A DNA stretch of 64,000 nt from positions 977,001 through 1,041,000 of the forward strand of contig NC_010575.1 in NCBI RefSeq assembly GCF_000165395.2. The letters are read 5' to 3'. Position numbers and translations under genes: made by a program. The notes under the pieces were generated by a model. The model was not told where the DNA came from. It made no database searches and was given only the letters and a program-made list of their open reading frames with translations. Below are positions 20,547 through 31,975 of this stretch, piece by piece (positions within the stretch are counted from its first letter, which is position 1; the number at the start of each line of letters is the position of its first letter). Source of the DNA: Babesia bovis T2Bo. Lineage: Eukaryota; Apicomplexa; Aconoidasida; Piroplasmida; Babesiidae.

Positions 20547-21239
20547 TTACGCTGCGGCGGCAGCTGGTGATCCTTCACCCTTGGAGCGTTTGGACTGTTT
20601 GTACTCCTCCATCATCTTGTAATACGCCTTCATGTTAGCTCGCGATGTCTGCTCACGCTTGATGCGAAGCGCTATGCGCCTGCGCTTACGTTGGATTCTT
20701 TGGGGAGTTACCAATCTCTGGATCTTTGGTGCTCTGGTTTTGTTGCGTCCTTCGACCTTACGTCTAATAACGTACTTACGCACATCATCCTGTGGGCCGA
20801 GGTTGAACAGTTTACGGATCTTAGAAGCACGCTTAGGTCCCAATCTGCGTGGCCTTTCACCATCGGTGAGTCCGGGGATATCCTGTGGTCCTCTCTTGAC
20901 AACTACCAGGTTGAGGATGGAGAGGTCGGGTGAAGCGATGCAGCCACGAACTGACTTACGACGCATTTCACCGGTTCTTCTAGGGCGATAGCATTTCATA
21001 CCTTTTCTTAATAGCAACCTAACACGGCTAGTTGTGAGAACACCCTGCATCATTGGAAAACCCTGTTTGTCGTTACCACCCGATATTTTGAAAACGTATC
21101 CCTTGAACTCTTCACCTAGGGAATCACCTGGTACTTCGGTTCCCATACGTTTTTCATAGAATGGGAGTAGCTTTTTTTCATCATCTATCTCCATAGTCCT
21201 TTGCATATTGGTGAACGGGTTCGCCAAATTGAGCTTCAT
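20547..21239 (-). CDS. RPS6: 40S ribosomal protein eS6
   Basis: Single exon, 230 aa. The start [20 protein letters not shown], then [45 protein letters not shown] and IPGLTD, are all classic eS6. The C-terminal helix is basic, but the usual RRxSSxR phosphorylation cluster is replaced by a short end ([12 protein letters not shown]) with few serines, so S6-kinase-style regulation may be reduced or absent. It acts in the small ribosomal subunit. No intron was found. Confidence 0.97.
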   Translation of the reverse strand: MKLNLANPFTNMQRTMEIDDEKKLLPFYEKRMGTEVPGDSLGEEFKGYVFKISGGNDKQGFPMMQGVLTTSRVRLLLRKGMKCYRPRRTGEMRRKSVRGCIASPDLSILNLVVVKRGPQDIPGLTDGERPRRLGPKRASKIRKLFNLGPQDDVRKYVIRRKVEGRNKTRAPKIQRLVTPQRIQRKRRRIALRIKREQTSRANMKAYYKMMEEYKQSKRSKGEGSPAAAAA

Positions 21240-21701
21240 CTTGTATAATCAGTGTTTACCTCGTTATGAAACTATATCTATATTAAGTTATATTTAATAG
21301 ATGATGATTTTATATGGGTTGTTCCTATTGGTGTGGGTTTTAATGTCACTTTTGCTGTTGGTCTTATTATGGTGGGGGCTCCGCGCCTGTCATCCGTTGA
21401 TACCAGGGATGCTAATTTCCTCATGGGAAGTTAGAGTTTATTGTGACACAATTGCTACATAAGGACATCAGCATCCAGGGTGTAGTGTTATTTCTGGGTT
21501 GTGTGCGCTCTTGGTGGTTTTTCGGAGTACTAGTGATTCCACCAGAGCTACACATGGGTAATTAGATGGCTTCCATCGTATGTACAACTAATAAATGCAA
21601 GATTTAATGAAATGTCTGATTCAAATATTGACACGGGCAGACAATGTTATCTATTTTGCCAAATAGCCCTGCTTAATAGTGTCACTGCCTATATGTTCAT
21701 T
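21240..21701. other. intergenic
   Basis: It contains the eS6 promoter and the 3' region of the p23 gene. A plus-strand G-rich run (GGTGGGGGC near 21370) lies in the opposite orientation to eS6. No RNA gene seen. Confidence 0.4.
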
Positions 21702-22442
21702 TTACTTTCCTGGGCATGAACACTTTTCGCTGCATTTGTTTTCGGGTGTGCATTGGCAGTTATCTCCGCAGGTACAATTATCGCAGCAGTCGCATGGTTT
21801 CTTGGTATCTTCTACCTTCTCTACCGGTACCTCGCCGTCGCATTTGCATTCCTTTACACAGCTGCAGTTTTCACATTCACAGTCTGCGCCGCACTTGCAA
21901 ATGGTATCACATTCGCAGTCATCACAAGCGCATTCACTTTGTTCGCAGCATTCATGTTCCTCGTCGTCCATGAAGTCGTCATCATCATCACCCATTCCTG
22001 GGTAACCTCCCATGTTACCGAATGGTCCGAATTTAGACATATCGAAGTCATCCTGTATGACATTGGTTTCATTATCCTCAGCGTCTGAATCAATCCATCT
22101 GTTCCAGTCGATTTTGATCCAATGCTTCTTGCCATCGTTGTTTAGTGACGGCCACTTTTCATTTTCATCCTTGGGTAACTTGAACCTTAGGAACCTATCA
22201 TTGGCCTTCAGGGCTTCACTGGCCTTGATGGGTTTGTAGAAGTTGATGGTGCATTCATAATCCTTGCCTTCCTTCTTACCGGCTATCTTCAATGCGTTGT
22301 TATCGAGGTTGATAACGGTATCCTTTTCTTCTGGCAATTCTACAGTAAGAAGAAGTGCATCATCGGTTTGTGCCCACAAAACATTTGGAGAGAGTCTGTA
22401 TAATGTTTTATGCAAATACAATTCACGGTAAACTTACGCCAT
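21702..22442 (-). CDS. p23/Sba1-like HSP90 co-chaperone with a metallothionein-like cysteine tail
   Basis: Two exons, complement of 22438-22442 (ATGGC) and 21702-22395, intron 42 nt, 232 aa. Residues ~2-105 are a CS/p23 domain: LSPNVLWAQTDDALLLTVEL, then DYECTINFYKPI, RFLRFKLPKD and the family's W-P-x-L / W-I-K-I-D-W-N-R-W end, the part that contacts HSP90. A Gly/Asp-rich acidic linker (MGDDDDDFMDDEE) follows. Residues ~148-232 hold 24 cysteines in about 85 residues, mostly as CxC pairs (CKC, CEC, CSC, CTC, CQC), resembling a metallothionein. Ordinary p23 tails are acidic and cysteine-poor. I infer a metal-binding or redox-active extension. The frame is continuous, so no chimeric join is required for the tail. 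Confidence 0.9.
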
Positions 22443-23011
22443 GATGTATTTGATAAAGTATTTCTCAGGGGAATGTGTAAGTGATATGTGTACCACAAGC
22501 GTGATAACAGTGCAGTAACCAATTACAAATGTTAGTATCAGTGTTTGATGGAGTTTGGGGTCCTTTTTTACGATATGAAGTGATATTCTTGAGTCATATG
22601 TGACACTTGTCTCCTATGTGTCACCTTGGTATGGGGATAGGGGGCAGGGTAATAAATAAACTTTTGGTAATAATATAAAGATTCCTAGTTTATGTAGGGT
22701 GTCGATTTAACTAGCTGTACCTGGCGTACATATGCGCGTATACTCCTGCATCATGTGTGTGCGCGCGCTGCGTGTTAGAGGATTATCCTAAATCCAGTCT
22801 ATTTGACCGTTTCCATCTAGATTCCTATGTTAAAACGCTAGACAGTGTGTTGTACTTTCCAATTATTGTACTATTACTTCTTAGTGACCACATTGGGCCA
22901 ATAGACACTCCACATGTTACACACATTGTATTTATTTCTGTAGTCTATGGTACTCTTTACTCACAATATGTCGTTGACTACTGTTCCCAGGTGCTCCATT
23001 CCACTTTTAAT
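22443..23011. other. divergent spacer, possible leader of the RAP gene
   Basis: It lies between the p23 start and the RAP gene ATG at 23012. The frame of the RAP protein is open upstream to about 22757, but contains no ATG, so this is treated as 5' leader and promoter. Confidence 0.5.
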
Positions 23012-24331
23012 ATGGCATTGTACTCCTGTTTTAATCTTGCCAATCTAAGGCGTTTATCTAGTGTATCCAGTTCCAAGCAGCCATTACGTCATATTAGACC
23101 TAATAGTACAACTCTAGCTAATGCTGAACCCCGGGACCATGAGTGTTCAGAGGCGGGTATAACACATTTGTTTCGTTATGTCCGGGATAACCATGACCGG
23201 CTTAGTTTATACACTATGTGCGGGTACATGGAACGTTTACATAGCGCTAACCTGGCAGATATTGAGTTGAGAGACCTATTACGTAAGAAGCTGTTGGATT
23301 CCTTGGGTGATATCAACAGTGCAATGATATTAGGTCGTGTTTTGTACTTATTGAGCAAGTTTGACAATGTAGATGATGATTTTTTTGTGAAGATTACGGA
23401 TCACATTTATCGCAACCAACTGTACACCATCGGTGAGTCACCTCGGCTATGGTGTAGGTACTTCAAGTTTATCGGTGACAATCGGATATATCACGGCCCA
23501 CTTCTGGAGGTACTGGCAAAGCGGTACCACGAGTACCTGTGTCGTCACATGGCTGATGGCAGTGATGGGTACCCTCGGCGATTACAGGAGAGTGCGGCTA
23601 TAGCCGCCTGGGCCTTGGCTATAACAGCTTCAGATTTATCTCTAGATGACTTGTTCAGGTCGATGTTAACTTTTGTGTTGCAGCCAGGCGTTGAGAGGCA
23701 TGTTTTAATAAGAGTCTACTGGAGTGCTGCGGTTAGTGGCCGCTTACTTAATGGATTAGACTTGACAAGCATATCAGCTGCTATTGATGAGACCCTATCG
23801 AATCCCGATGTCGGTGTGCGTCACAAGTCGCATTTACATCAGCTTTACACTATCTTACGCTGTTTAAATGCTTCCGGTATCACTGATGATGTATTATTGA
23901 ATCGATGTTTGGCATCACTGCATAGTATGCGTTATGGCTATAACGACTCGAAGATGTCAACTAGTCAACGCTACGTATCAGATGTACTAGTTCGATTGGG
24001 GATACCTCACAAGGTTGAGCTGTTGACTCCGGATCTCCTAAGCATTGACATTGCCATTGAGGGTGGTGGTGAGCGTATAGCCCTGGAGGTGGACGGCCCG
24101 TTACACTTTACTCGTGTTTGTCATGGTACTCATTTAGGCCAACCTATGTTAACGGGCCCAACTCGCATGAAGCATAATTTTCTACGCTCTTCAGGTTGGC
24201 ATGTAATATCAGCTCCACCCGTTAAGTTGGACGACGTTGACATGATGTCATCGGTGTCTTGTGTTGACAGCTTTTACAAGCGGTTACTACTGAACTCCGG
24301 GTCACGGTACTTAACTAAATTACTGGGTTAG
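23012..24331 (+). CDS. RAP-domain protein, probably mitochondrial
   Basis: Single exon, 439 aa from the first in-frame ATG at 23012. The N-terminus (MALYSCFNLANLRRLSSVSSSK) is basic and serine-rich, as for mitochondrial import. The central part is helical and repeat-like without clear motifs. The C-terminal ~80 residues are a RAP domain: LLSIDIAIEGGGERIALEVDGPLHF with the acidic D/E and H of the nuclease-like fold, then LTGPTRMKHNFLRSSGWHVI. RAP proteins are abundant in apicomplexans and are tied to organellar rRNA processing and translation. The stop is 43 nt from that of the convergent neighbour. Confidence 0.85.
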   Translation: MALYSCFNLANLRRLSSVSSSKQPLRHIRPNSTTLANAEPRDHECSEAGITHLFRYVRDNHDRLSLYTMCGYMERLHSANLADIELRDLLRKKLLDSLGDINSAMILGRVLYLLSKFDNVDDDFFVKITDHIYRNQLYTIGESPRLWCRYFKFIGDNRIYHGPLLEVLAKRYHEYLCRHMADGSDGYPRRLQESAAIAAWALAITASDLSLDDLFRSMLTFVLQPGVERHVLIRVYWSAAVSGRLLNGLDLTSISAAIDETLSNPDVGVRHKSHLHQLYTILRCLNASGITDDVLLNRCLASLHSMRYGYNDSKMSTSQRYVSDVLVRLGIPHKVELLTPDLLSIDIAIEGGGERIALEVDGPLHFTRVCHGTHLGQPMLTGPTRMKHNFLRSSGWHVISAPPVKLDDVDMMSSVSCVDSFYKRLLLNSGSRYLTKLLG

Positions 24332-24374
24332 TGAAATAACCTATATAATAATTATCTAGTTCAATTGTGTTACT

Positions 24375-25220
24375 TCACACGGTACTTGGTGTCTCGGGCA
24401 CCGTTGTATTAGTAAGCATGTTTGATATATCTTCCAGTTGCGATCTTTGTGCGATAATTTGTTGCTTCAATGCTGCGATTTGTGATTTTATATGCTCCTG
24501 TCTGGATATAATCTGCTGTTGCCGGTGTTTAAGTTGTGGTACGCTGGGTATTTTAGTGATGACCTTGTACATCTTATCGTAATGGTCATTGACACTCTTA
24601 TTCCACAGTCGTCTAGAGCAACTAAGTTCTAGGTTACGATAAAGCTTCGGTACCTGCGGTATCTGTGTATTAGACTATTAACATACATTGTCGTTTAGGC
24701 ACCGGCGTTTAACTGCTACATGCCTGGCGTGTTGTATAGCATCCTTAAATCGCCACGCAGCACGTATAACATCTGAATCAAGCTTGGCCCTTAAGCGGAG
24801 TCCCGTTACTTCAATCTTATCTAAGAGCTCTTGTTGTGCCACTGGTTTATCCATTGAATCATACAGCTGCATTAATGTAGTCACCAGGATGTCAATATCA
24901 GGTTTTTCATCGCAGAGTCTCTGCAGTGCTAGCCCTTCTATGATACTGTTGTTCTCGACTGTGGATGGCACTGAGAGGTCAATCTCCTTCTTCAGGGTCG
25001 GTTCATTTTTCTGTACTTCCACAGAAGCTTCACTAGCATTATCCCGAGAGTGGTCCTTCTTAGTGTTTCGATCACTATGTCCATAGCCATCCTTGGAGTT
25101 TACCCTTGTAAGTTGCTTTTTATTTGGGCTATTGTGGTCATCGTGGTATGAGCGGCTCTTTCCATCCTGTGATTTATATCCACTGGACCTGCTGTTCGAC
25201 GTTTTCCTTGAGGAATCCAT
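24375..25220 (-). CDS. conserved-looking hydrophilic protein, unknown
   Basis: Two exons, complement of 24687-25220 and 24375-24653, intron 33 nt (GTATGT...CAG), 270 aa. Residues 1-90 are disordered, rich in Ser, Arg, Lys and Asp. Residues ~95-180 (IIEGLALQRLCDEKPDIDIL to AAWRFKDAIQHARHVAVKRR) look helical. The second exon ends in a coiled coil (QQQIISRQEHIKSQIAALKQ) . An alternative acceptor nine bases earlier would add three residues and also keep the frame. I do not recognise the family; a nuclear scaffold is possible. It is divergent from LEO1 (271 nt). Confidence 0.6.
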
Positions 25221-25491
25221 TGGTACAGAGTGGGCACAGTGGACACTCTGTGCAAAGCCACCACGTGGGCTTTACTGCATAGACCCTAGCTCGGTTAATA
25301 ACTAAGATAAATAACAGCACAGTGGATCTGGTGTGTGTCTATTGCCTCCTAGTGTCGCGCATACCCGCTGGTGGTCCTTGCTACAGTCCCAGTGTGTGTA
25401 TGCGTAAGTAATCATACACAACTCTTCTTGGGAATTACTAGATACCAATACTATTGCCTTTGAATTGCATTTGTTGCAACTATTGGCCATC

Positions 25492-26322
25492 ATGGATAAT
25501 GACGACATATTTGAGCATGGCTTGTTTGAAGATTCCGAGGTTTCCTCGGCAGATGGTGAATTGGAATCGCATCTGACTACTGTGGACCTCCCCAATCCCG
25601 AAGAGGCTGTTACTGAGGTGCCCAGCTCATTCATCAGTAACGACATTCAGCGTGATCCTGAACCGTCACCTGAATCTTTATCGGTTACCTATAAATCCAT
25701 ACCACGTTCCGCGTGCCCAGTACGTGACCATCATTTGATTATTTGCAAATTCCCACCTGCCGTATCCATGGCAGGATCGCCATTTAATGAAATACAGGAA
25801 CGCCAGGCTTTATTACATAACCCCAAGCTTCTGGATGACCTTTCGGCATTAGAGGACAGTGTAATGATGCGGTGGCGTTTTAAATGTCCTTCTAGCGACT
25901 CACCTGAGCCTTTTGGTGTCCTTGAGACTAATACTCACTTTGTTGAATGGGATGACGGTTCATTCACATTATTTGTGGGTGACACTCCACTCAATGTGGA
26001 TTATCGCAGTGAGACTGTATTCCTTCTTGAGGATTCTTGCTCCGATGTTAAACCAATTCACGCGGTGATAACGGAGCGTATGCAAACTAAATTTTCCAAC
26101 ATATTCAAAAACAAGTTTACTCGTTCTAAGGATTTGGTTGCCAAGCGCCAGCGCATGGCTTTGACATCTATTGCTGACGCTGTGTCATCTAACATCAGTG
26201 TCCAGAAGTATCGGCTGGCTACCAAGGAGAATGAGCGTTACCGGCGCATTCAGCAGTCTGTTGCCTACAAGCCGCGTACACTCACTCGTTCATTCTTGGA
26301 GAGCGACAGCGACTCACAGTGA
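25492..26322 (+). CDS. LEO1: LEO1-like subunit of the PAF1 transcription elongation complex
   Basis: Single exon, 276 aa from the ATG at 25492, which begins the acidic MDNDDIFEHGLF; the frame is open a little further upstream but with a poorer start. The Leo1 domain is seen as NTHFVEWDDGSFTLFVGDTP, equivalent to the N-x-x-x-V-x-W-x-D-G-S-x-S-L-x-x-G block of yeast and human Leo1, preceded by MMRWRFKC and followed by a basic segment (TRSKDLVAKRQRMAL) and an acidic serine-rich end. PAF1C associates with RNA polymerase II and histone modification. The protein is shorter than animal Leo1, mostly through loss of the long acidic N-terminus. Confidence 0.8.
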   Translation: MDNDDIFEHGLFEDSEVSSADGELESHLTTVDLPNPEEAVTEVPSSFISNDIQRDPEPSPESLSVTYKSIPRSACPVRDHHLIICKFPPAVSMAGSPFNEIQERQALLHNPKLLDDLSALEDSVMMRWRFKCPSSDSPEPFGVLETNTHFVEWDDGSFTLFVGDTPLNVDYRSETVFLLEDSCSDVKPIHAVITERMQTKFSNIFKNKFTRSKDLVAKRQRMALTSIADAVSSNISVQKYRLATKENERYRRIQQSVAYKPRTLTRSFLESDSDSQ

Positions 26323-26359
26323 AACTTAATGTAGTATAGAATAGTGCTATCAGTGCCAT

Positions 26360-26800
26360 TCACTTGGTTGGGATACTACCGTCCAGGTGTCCGCTTCGCT
26401 CGTTATTTCGTAGCTCTGGGTCAGATATCATGACTGCCACTGCTGGCTTCTTGTTACCGTAGATATACTTCCGTTGTCGTTGTAGTCTATTCTGCTCCTC
26501 GCGTTGGCGGAATATGGCTTCCTGTATATAGTTAGACAATGACTTCTAACCTACATATTCGTTGTTGATATCGCAGGTACGTATCCGCGTAGTCGCCTGC
26601 AGAGACCGAGCTAACTTATCCTGACTTCCTTCAGCGGTTTTTAAAAGCCCATAGGACAGTGACATTATAGCAATCCCGGTAACGATAGTGATGAAGTAGG
26701 TTTGACCTGCTGTTCTATTTGGGAAGAATAGGAATTGTGGCGGTTTTTTATTAGCATGAGCATTATGGTTCCGCCGTGTCCATTTCTGCCAATCTTCCAT
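26360..26800 (-). CDS. small single-pass membrane protein, unknown
   Basis: Two exons, complement of 26555-26800 and 26360-26521, intron 33 nt with donor GTAGGT, 135 aa. After a basic N-terminus (DWQKWTRRNHNAHANKKPPQ) one transmembrane helix is predicted (TYFITIVTGIAIMSLSYGLL). The second exon adds a charged helix (EAIFRQREEQNRLQRQRKY) and a short tail. Size and layout resemble small mitochondrial inner-membrane assembly proteins, but no family is recognised. It converges on LEO1 with 37 nt between stop codons. Confidence 0.6.
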
Positions 26801-27104
26801 TTTGATTATTAGGTTTCCATCTCGGTATGTGAGCCAATCACTCCCAATGTGTAGCTGTGGATTAATAATATATTCTGTAGTATTTCTATACCGTACATAT
26901 CATAGATAATGTAATGTGTATGGACCACATAGATGTGTAAGACAGAAATGATTTAGTCTATCCAAAGTGATTCCATGGATAGAACCATTGTATGGACTAA
27001 GTCTAGTACCTAGGACTAGATAGTGTATTTCATATTAACTACAGCTACAAGGATGGGAGTATCCCTATAGACTCTGTCTAGATCTACAGATTCCATCACC
27101 AATA
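26801..27104. other. intergenic
   Basis: Promoter of the small membrane protein and 3' end of the TMEM94-like gene. Plus-strand A and T counts are near balance here (26881-26940: A21 C8 G10 T21), unlike either flank of the window. Confidence 0.4.
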
Positions 27105-30100
27105 TTACTTTGGGCTCCACATGCCAAGTCTTGTGGTAAACAGGAGCTTGAGGAACTTTTGCTCGATATTTCTATCACGTCTCATGTTTAGCTTTATCAG
27201 TTGGTCTAGCATTACGATTCCAACTGCCATTGCAGGGCTGATTAGAAAGACCTGTACCGGCATTATTTGCGTTGCCAGGTCTCTGGATATGCCATAGAAG
27301 TTAAAACGCAGTATCGTCACTGCTATTTGAGTCAATAGGACCACTACTGATGTGACTATCCAGTTGATGTTATGCCACCATCCAGCGGACCCATCGCCAT
27401 ACTTATTAACCCAGGAGCTCGAGGCAACTATGAGGTAGAACACTAGGACTACACTAGTGAGGCCCTGTGTTAGTACAGAGACAGTATTTGGCTCGATATT
27501 TATACCAGCCTCTACAATTGCATCCTTTGCTAGGGTAATAGAGTTCTTGAGGCTATCCACGCATGAGTGCATCGGTATGCCCAGTGGCCTGTTACATGCA
27601 TTGACTTCCAGCTTTATACCACTGTTTCCCAACAGGTCAACAACGGCTTTTTTGATAAAAGTGAATGTAACGAAGTAGGACACTGCGCTTAAGCTGGTTG
27701 CCACACATAGCCTCGGGTAGCCCCTGAACATGCTTTTAGCCTTGACCTTCAGCTCGTCCTTATGTATTTTATTTGGCAGCATCTGCATGATATTGTCATC
27801 CGACGGGTTAGACAGCAGTGCCACTGCCACTGCAGGGACATATATGAACGTCACAAGGGCGAAATCCGTGGTAGCCAGGAATTCCGGTAATCCTACGCAT
27901 GACTGAATGAAAAGCAGCCACGCCAGTGAATGGCATGTAAGCTTGAGGAACGCTGCAGATTCCTGTATATTCGTTGACACGTGCCGTGCTACTCTAAGTA
28001 CTTCATAGAGCATCTCTATTACATAGTAGGGGTCCGCCACCTTGTACATCGAGGATGTCTGGAGGTCGCATGGCAGGCTGGTCAGTGCTGCAGACAGTTT
28101 CATTTCAGGCAGTGCCTCATCGAACATGTGTGCTGACGCCACACCGCTCCAGCGTTTTCCACGGCAGAATCGGCATACTGGATGGTATCCCTGGGCTACT
28201 GACACTGAGCTGTGTGCTTCAGTGAAGACGCAGAAGTTAGGTGGTTTAAGCCCAGCACCGATGCACATTATAGTCTCACCGTTATTCCGTAGTATGCGTA
28301 GCATCTCGGCGGTGTTCTTAGTGTTACAGTTAGCGAATAGCGATACCTGAAGCGGTATGTCATCTACTTCCTCGATATGCCTCTTAATGTTCTCTATGCC
28401 ACTAGGGAGCACTACGTTACCTTCCTGGTTGATATAGGTCATGCGCTCGGAGTCCTCCAGGCTAATCATTGAGTTCCAACTGGTTTCTAGTCCTAACTGC
28501 CCGCCCATTACCCTGGTCCTGCGCTCATCGTCCTTGCTGAAATAGACAAATCGTACACCCGCTTCGTGGAATGACTGTATCCTACTTGGTACTTCCTTGG
28601 GGTATATGCGCTTGCTGGCAGATACCCCAAGGAATATAGTATTCTTCAGGCACGCACTCACCATATCTCCCACGCAACCCTTGATTATGCGTTTCTTCAC
28701 ACTTCGGGGCACGGCTTCCCAAGGTTCCACCTTGGTGTCCTTCTGATCTGGTTTCTTCAGCTGCTTGAACCATGAGTATATGCACTCTCCACCATACTGC
28801 ATAGATATTTGCGTAGCGGGCTCGAGGTACATGTACTTCCGCTTACGTCGGCCTTCGGCCTTGGTCTGCTTAATGTTAAACACCGTCGTGGCATCCAGGT
28901 GGGCCATTAGCATATTGAATTCATCCAGATGGATGGGCTTATAGGCATATGCAAATGAAGACATCCCGGATGATACCCATTGCATATTGAGTTCCTTTAA
29001 CTTCCGCTTCATTATCCGGTTGACTCCCAGTATCTTACCCTGTTGGTGGTTATGGTAGTTCAGGTTACGCTCGAGGAGCATCTCGAGCTTACCCTTGGCA
29101 AACATTTGGACAATCTGTTTCCTAGGGTCGCGCATAAAGAACAGCAGCAGCTTCCCATCGGGCTCGTGCGATTCGTCAACGAGCATGACGAATCGCATTA
29201 ACCTGAACCTTCGGCTGAAGGACCTCTTTAAACCAACGGACCCCGTTAGGGTGCACAGGCAATCCGTGAAATCCTGGAACTGCTCGTTGGCCATCATGCC
29301 TATATATGCATATATTAACTCCGGGGGCAGCTTAAATAGCGATGGCGGCTGGTACCTTGGGAACTGGGTAATGGACATAGCAAAGGACAGTGGGAGCAAT
29401 TGGGGCATGCATCCACGCTCGTCTTCATTATCGTATCTCACATACTGCTTACCAAATTGCGATGAGTCGGCGTATATATCTAGTATCACTAGATGTTCGT
29501 GGTCTCCAGTATTTGTGTCAGGGTGCATTTCAGGTACTTTTTCCACATCACATTGGTCATCACTATCACCCGCGGTGTTGTAACGTTCAAATTCATTCTT
29601 CATGTCATTGTCCATGGGCGATTCGTCCTCGGAGCGTGTTGGCATGGAGACCACTTGATCATTGCCCTTTATAATGGCAATCTCCTGTAAGGTGGAGCAC
29701 CCCTCCTTCAGCAAGCCTACGTCGTCCACGAAGCATAGTAGTGTTACTGATGACAACACGTTCAGCAGGCTCCCGGCGCTATCCAGCCCACGTTTCATTA
29801 CTTTATGCAGCTCCTTGAGATGGTTGACCAGCGGTATTTTATTGGCATCCATATCACTGTCCACTGAACCTGCCCTGGAGTAACGATTAAGTGACGTCGA
29901 GCTTGAGCTCGACAGTTGCGGGCATATATCCACAGTAAGCCTTTTCTCATTATACCAGTTGAATAGACTCTGTAGTTTAACGTTACCCCAAATATCAGCC
30001 AGTTGTATAAGTGGCTCGAATCCTGGGAACGCGAAGCAAACGAACAAGGTCGACATTAGAAACACGCTTTTCCGCCACTGGCTGTAGTCGTTACTCAGTA

Positions 30101-31438
30101 GGTGTGATAACGCCACTATAAAGCTCATGCATATGTAGACCACCATCTCGGTGAGCGTTATATGTGTCCTGGAGAAGTAGGTACTGTCACTAAGGTCCCA
30201 CACAGAGTTCTTGTAACTACCATTCGTGCCGTCAATGTGCTCGAATACATTCCGCTCGCCACTTTGGTTGCTAAATGGGTTACCATACCGCTTAGATTTA
30301 AGGAACGACTCCAGTTGCGGCACCATGGCATCGCTCTGTGCGACGTAGCAGGCATCTATAAGCTCGACATTGGGCTCGGGTACCCCAATATCAGTGCATA
30401 TATCACCGCACTTGATTAGGGTATCTCCCAGATTCAGGTTACCATCAGAGTCGCAGCTGATTATGGCCCTGCAGTCACAGGGGTACACTTCACCCAGTTT
30501 AATTTTGAATACATCACCCGATACTATTACATTTGTTGGTAGCCGCTTCCATTCACTATTGCGATATACTGGGATGAGCACTGAGTTTGGCGGATCAAAT
30601 GAAAATCGCTTTTGTTCAAGCTCAGCCTGGACAGCAGCTTGGATGTCATTATGAAATGAGTTCAGTACATCCTTTACGCGCTCCGTTACCCTGGCGTTAC
30701 GAATCCGCTTCGTTGTTATTTTCACAAACGCGTTGAGGGTGAGCCAACCGATGATGAGCACGACATAAATGATGTAAGCGGTTCTATCATTATCCGCCGT
30801 CGATAGATAGATGGCGGTGATCCCGAGAACGGAGATTGTTCCGAGACAAAGGTCTTTTCGGAGTAATGGCTCAAAATACGATCGAATGGTGGCTTGTTCT
30901 TCATTCCTTTGTAACGATTCCTGTATGTTATATTACAACCTCTAACAACGGGTGACATTGTATCTTCGTCGTTTGTATTATCACAACGCTGCTTCGAATC
31001 ACACATGCAAAATATGGAACACGAAACCATGGAGGCAACATCGAAGATGTAGTCACACATTGTTTATATATTTTGCTTAGATCATATGTATAGATATTCA
31101 CGTTACCAGGGGTATACTATAAGTGATGTAGCCTTGCAATGGATGACTACAAAACAGTACCACTGTACGGCTCCCGGTGGCACTTGCAAGTACCACTTTA
31201 TGCATATCTATACTATGCTTACCGTTAAGAGCTTAATGATCCTTTGGTTGACGTCTTCTGTTGTAAGTCCTATTTTAGGGTGACACGAAGCGTCCATCCG
31301 TGGCGAGTAGCCTTGACCTTCCATACCGGAGCCATTCTGCCCTGTCTTCCCTGAATTCAAGCTATCGTGGTCATTTGGGAATGGTGACATCAGGACGACG
31401 TGAGTCCGGGAGCCGCTAATATCAACATCGCTCTCCAT
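27105..31438 (-). CDS. TMEM94-like degenerate P-type ATPase
   Basis: Two exons, complement of 31223-31438 and 27105-30920, in frame, 1343 aa. Exon 1 ends GLTTEDVNQRIIKLLT; exon 2 opens with ESLQRNEEQATIRSYF and two membrane helices. P-type landmarks follow in TMEM94 order: an actuator-like NVIVSGDVFKIKLGEVYPCD, membrane helices, LLCFVDDVGLL at the site of the D-K-T-G-T phosphorylation motif, the GMSSFAYAYKPI segment, AGVRFVYFSKDDERRTRV with GLETSWN, a hinge ETIMCIGAGLKPPN, further helices, and the end LFTTRLGMWSPK. These blocks match human TMEM94 closely. TMEM94 is an ER protein linked to magnesium uptake. The Asp of the first motif remains but the K-T-G-T part is lost, so pumping is uncertain. 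The 302-nt intron is the longest here. Confidence 0.8.
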
Positions 31439-31590
31439 GGTGTTTCGTGGAACGATTTATTATTAATATTGCGATATTTTAGTGCCCATTGTGATGTAAT
31501 GTGTTGTGGTTAACAGTGCTACCACGTGTGTCGTTGGCACCATTTATGGGTGTAAACCACTTCAGTTGGATTCCATCCTTAGTCCAAACA

Positions 31591-31922
31591 ATGTCGGGAT
31601 ACGATCGTTTCAATATACACGCTCAGCTTGAGCACTTGCAGAGCAAGTACCAGGGTACAGGTCACGTGAACAACACCAAGTGGTACGTTGGCATACTCCA
31701 TGTAACACTTCTCAGGGAGTGGGCTCTTAACATCCAGCGCGACACCCTAGCATCGCACGCGGGTCATTACACGCGCCTTGCTTATTTTGCAATATGTGAA
31801 AACGAATCGATATCCCGAATTCGTCATCGGTGCCTCCAGGTATTTTGCTTACTACATCTCACAATGCATGGCAGAATATGGTTAAACCAATGACCCATGT
31901 GAAGAACCAGGACAAGCTATGA
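31591..31922 (+). CDS. SF3B5: splicing factor 3B subunit 5 (SF3b10)
   Basis: Three exons: 31591-31682, 31716-31839 and 31875-31922 (introns 33 and 35 nt), 87 aa, matching the usual ~86. The protein begins MSGYDRFNIHAQLEHLQSKY, then GTGHVNNTKWEWA, QRDTLASHAGHYTRLAYFAI and CENESISRIRHRCLQNMVKP, all classic SF3B5. It is a component of the SF3b core of U2 snRNP, which binds the branch site. Reading through the introns gives a longer frame that destroys the conserved K-W-E-W and the C-terminus. It is divergent from the TMEM94-like gene and converges on MED14 with 53 nt between stops. Confidence 0.95.
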
Positions 31923-31975
31923 TTTCTAGGTACTCTTTCGTTAATATCGCTACTACATTTAACACTATGTCTGCT

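Noticed and set aside
22757..23011. N-terminal extension of the 23 kb RAP protein
   Set aside because: Open frame begins with GTG and has no ATG; the first ATG (23012) starts a good mitochondrial-type leader.
31501..31893. 130-codon ORF read without splicing at SF3B5
   Set aside because: The continuous frame keeps two introns and loses the conserved K-W-E-W and C-terminus; the three-exon model restores the family.
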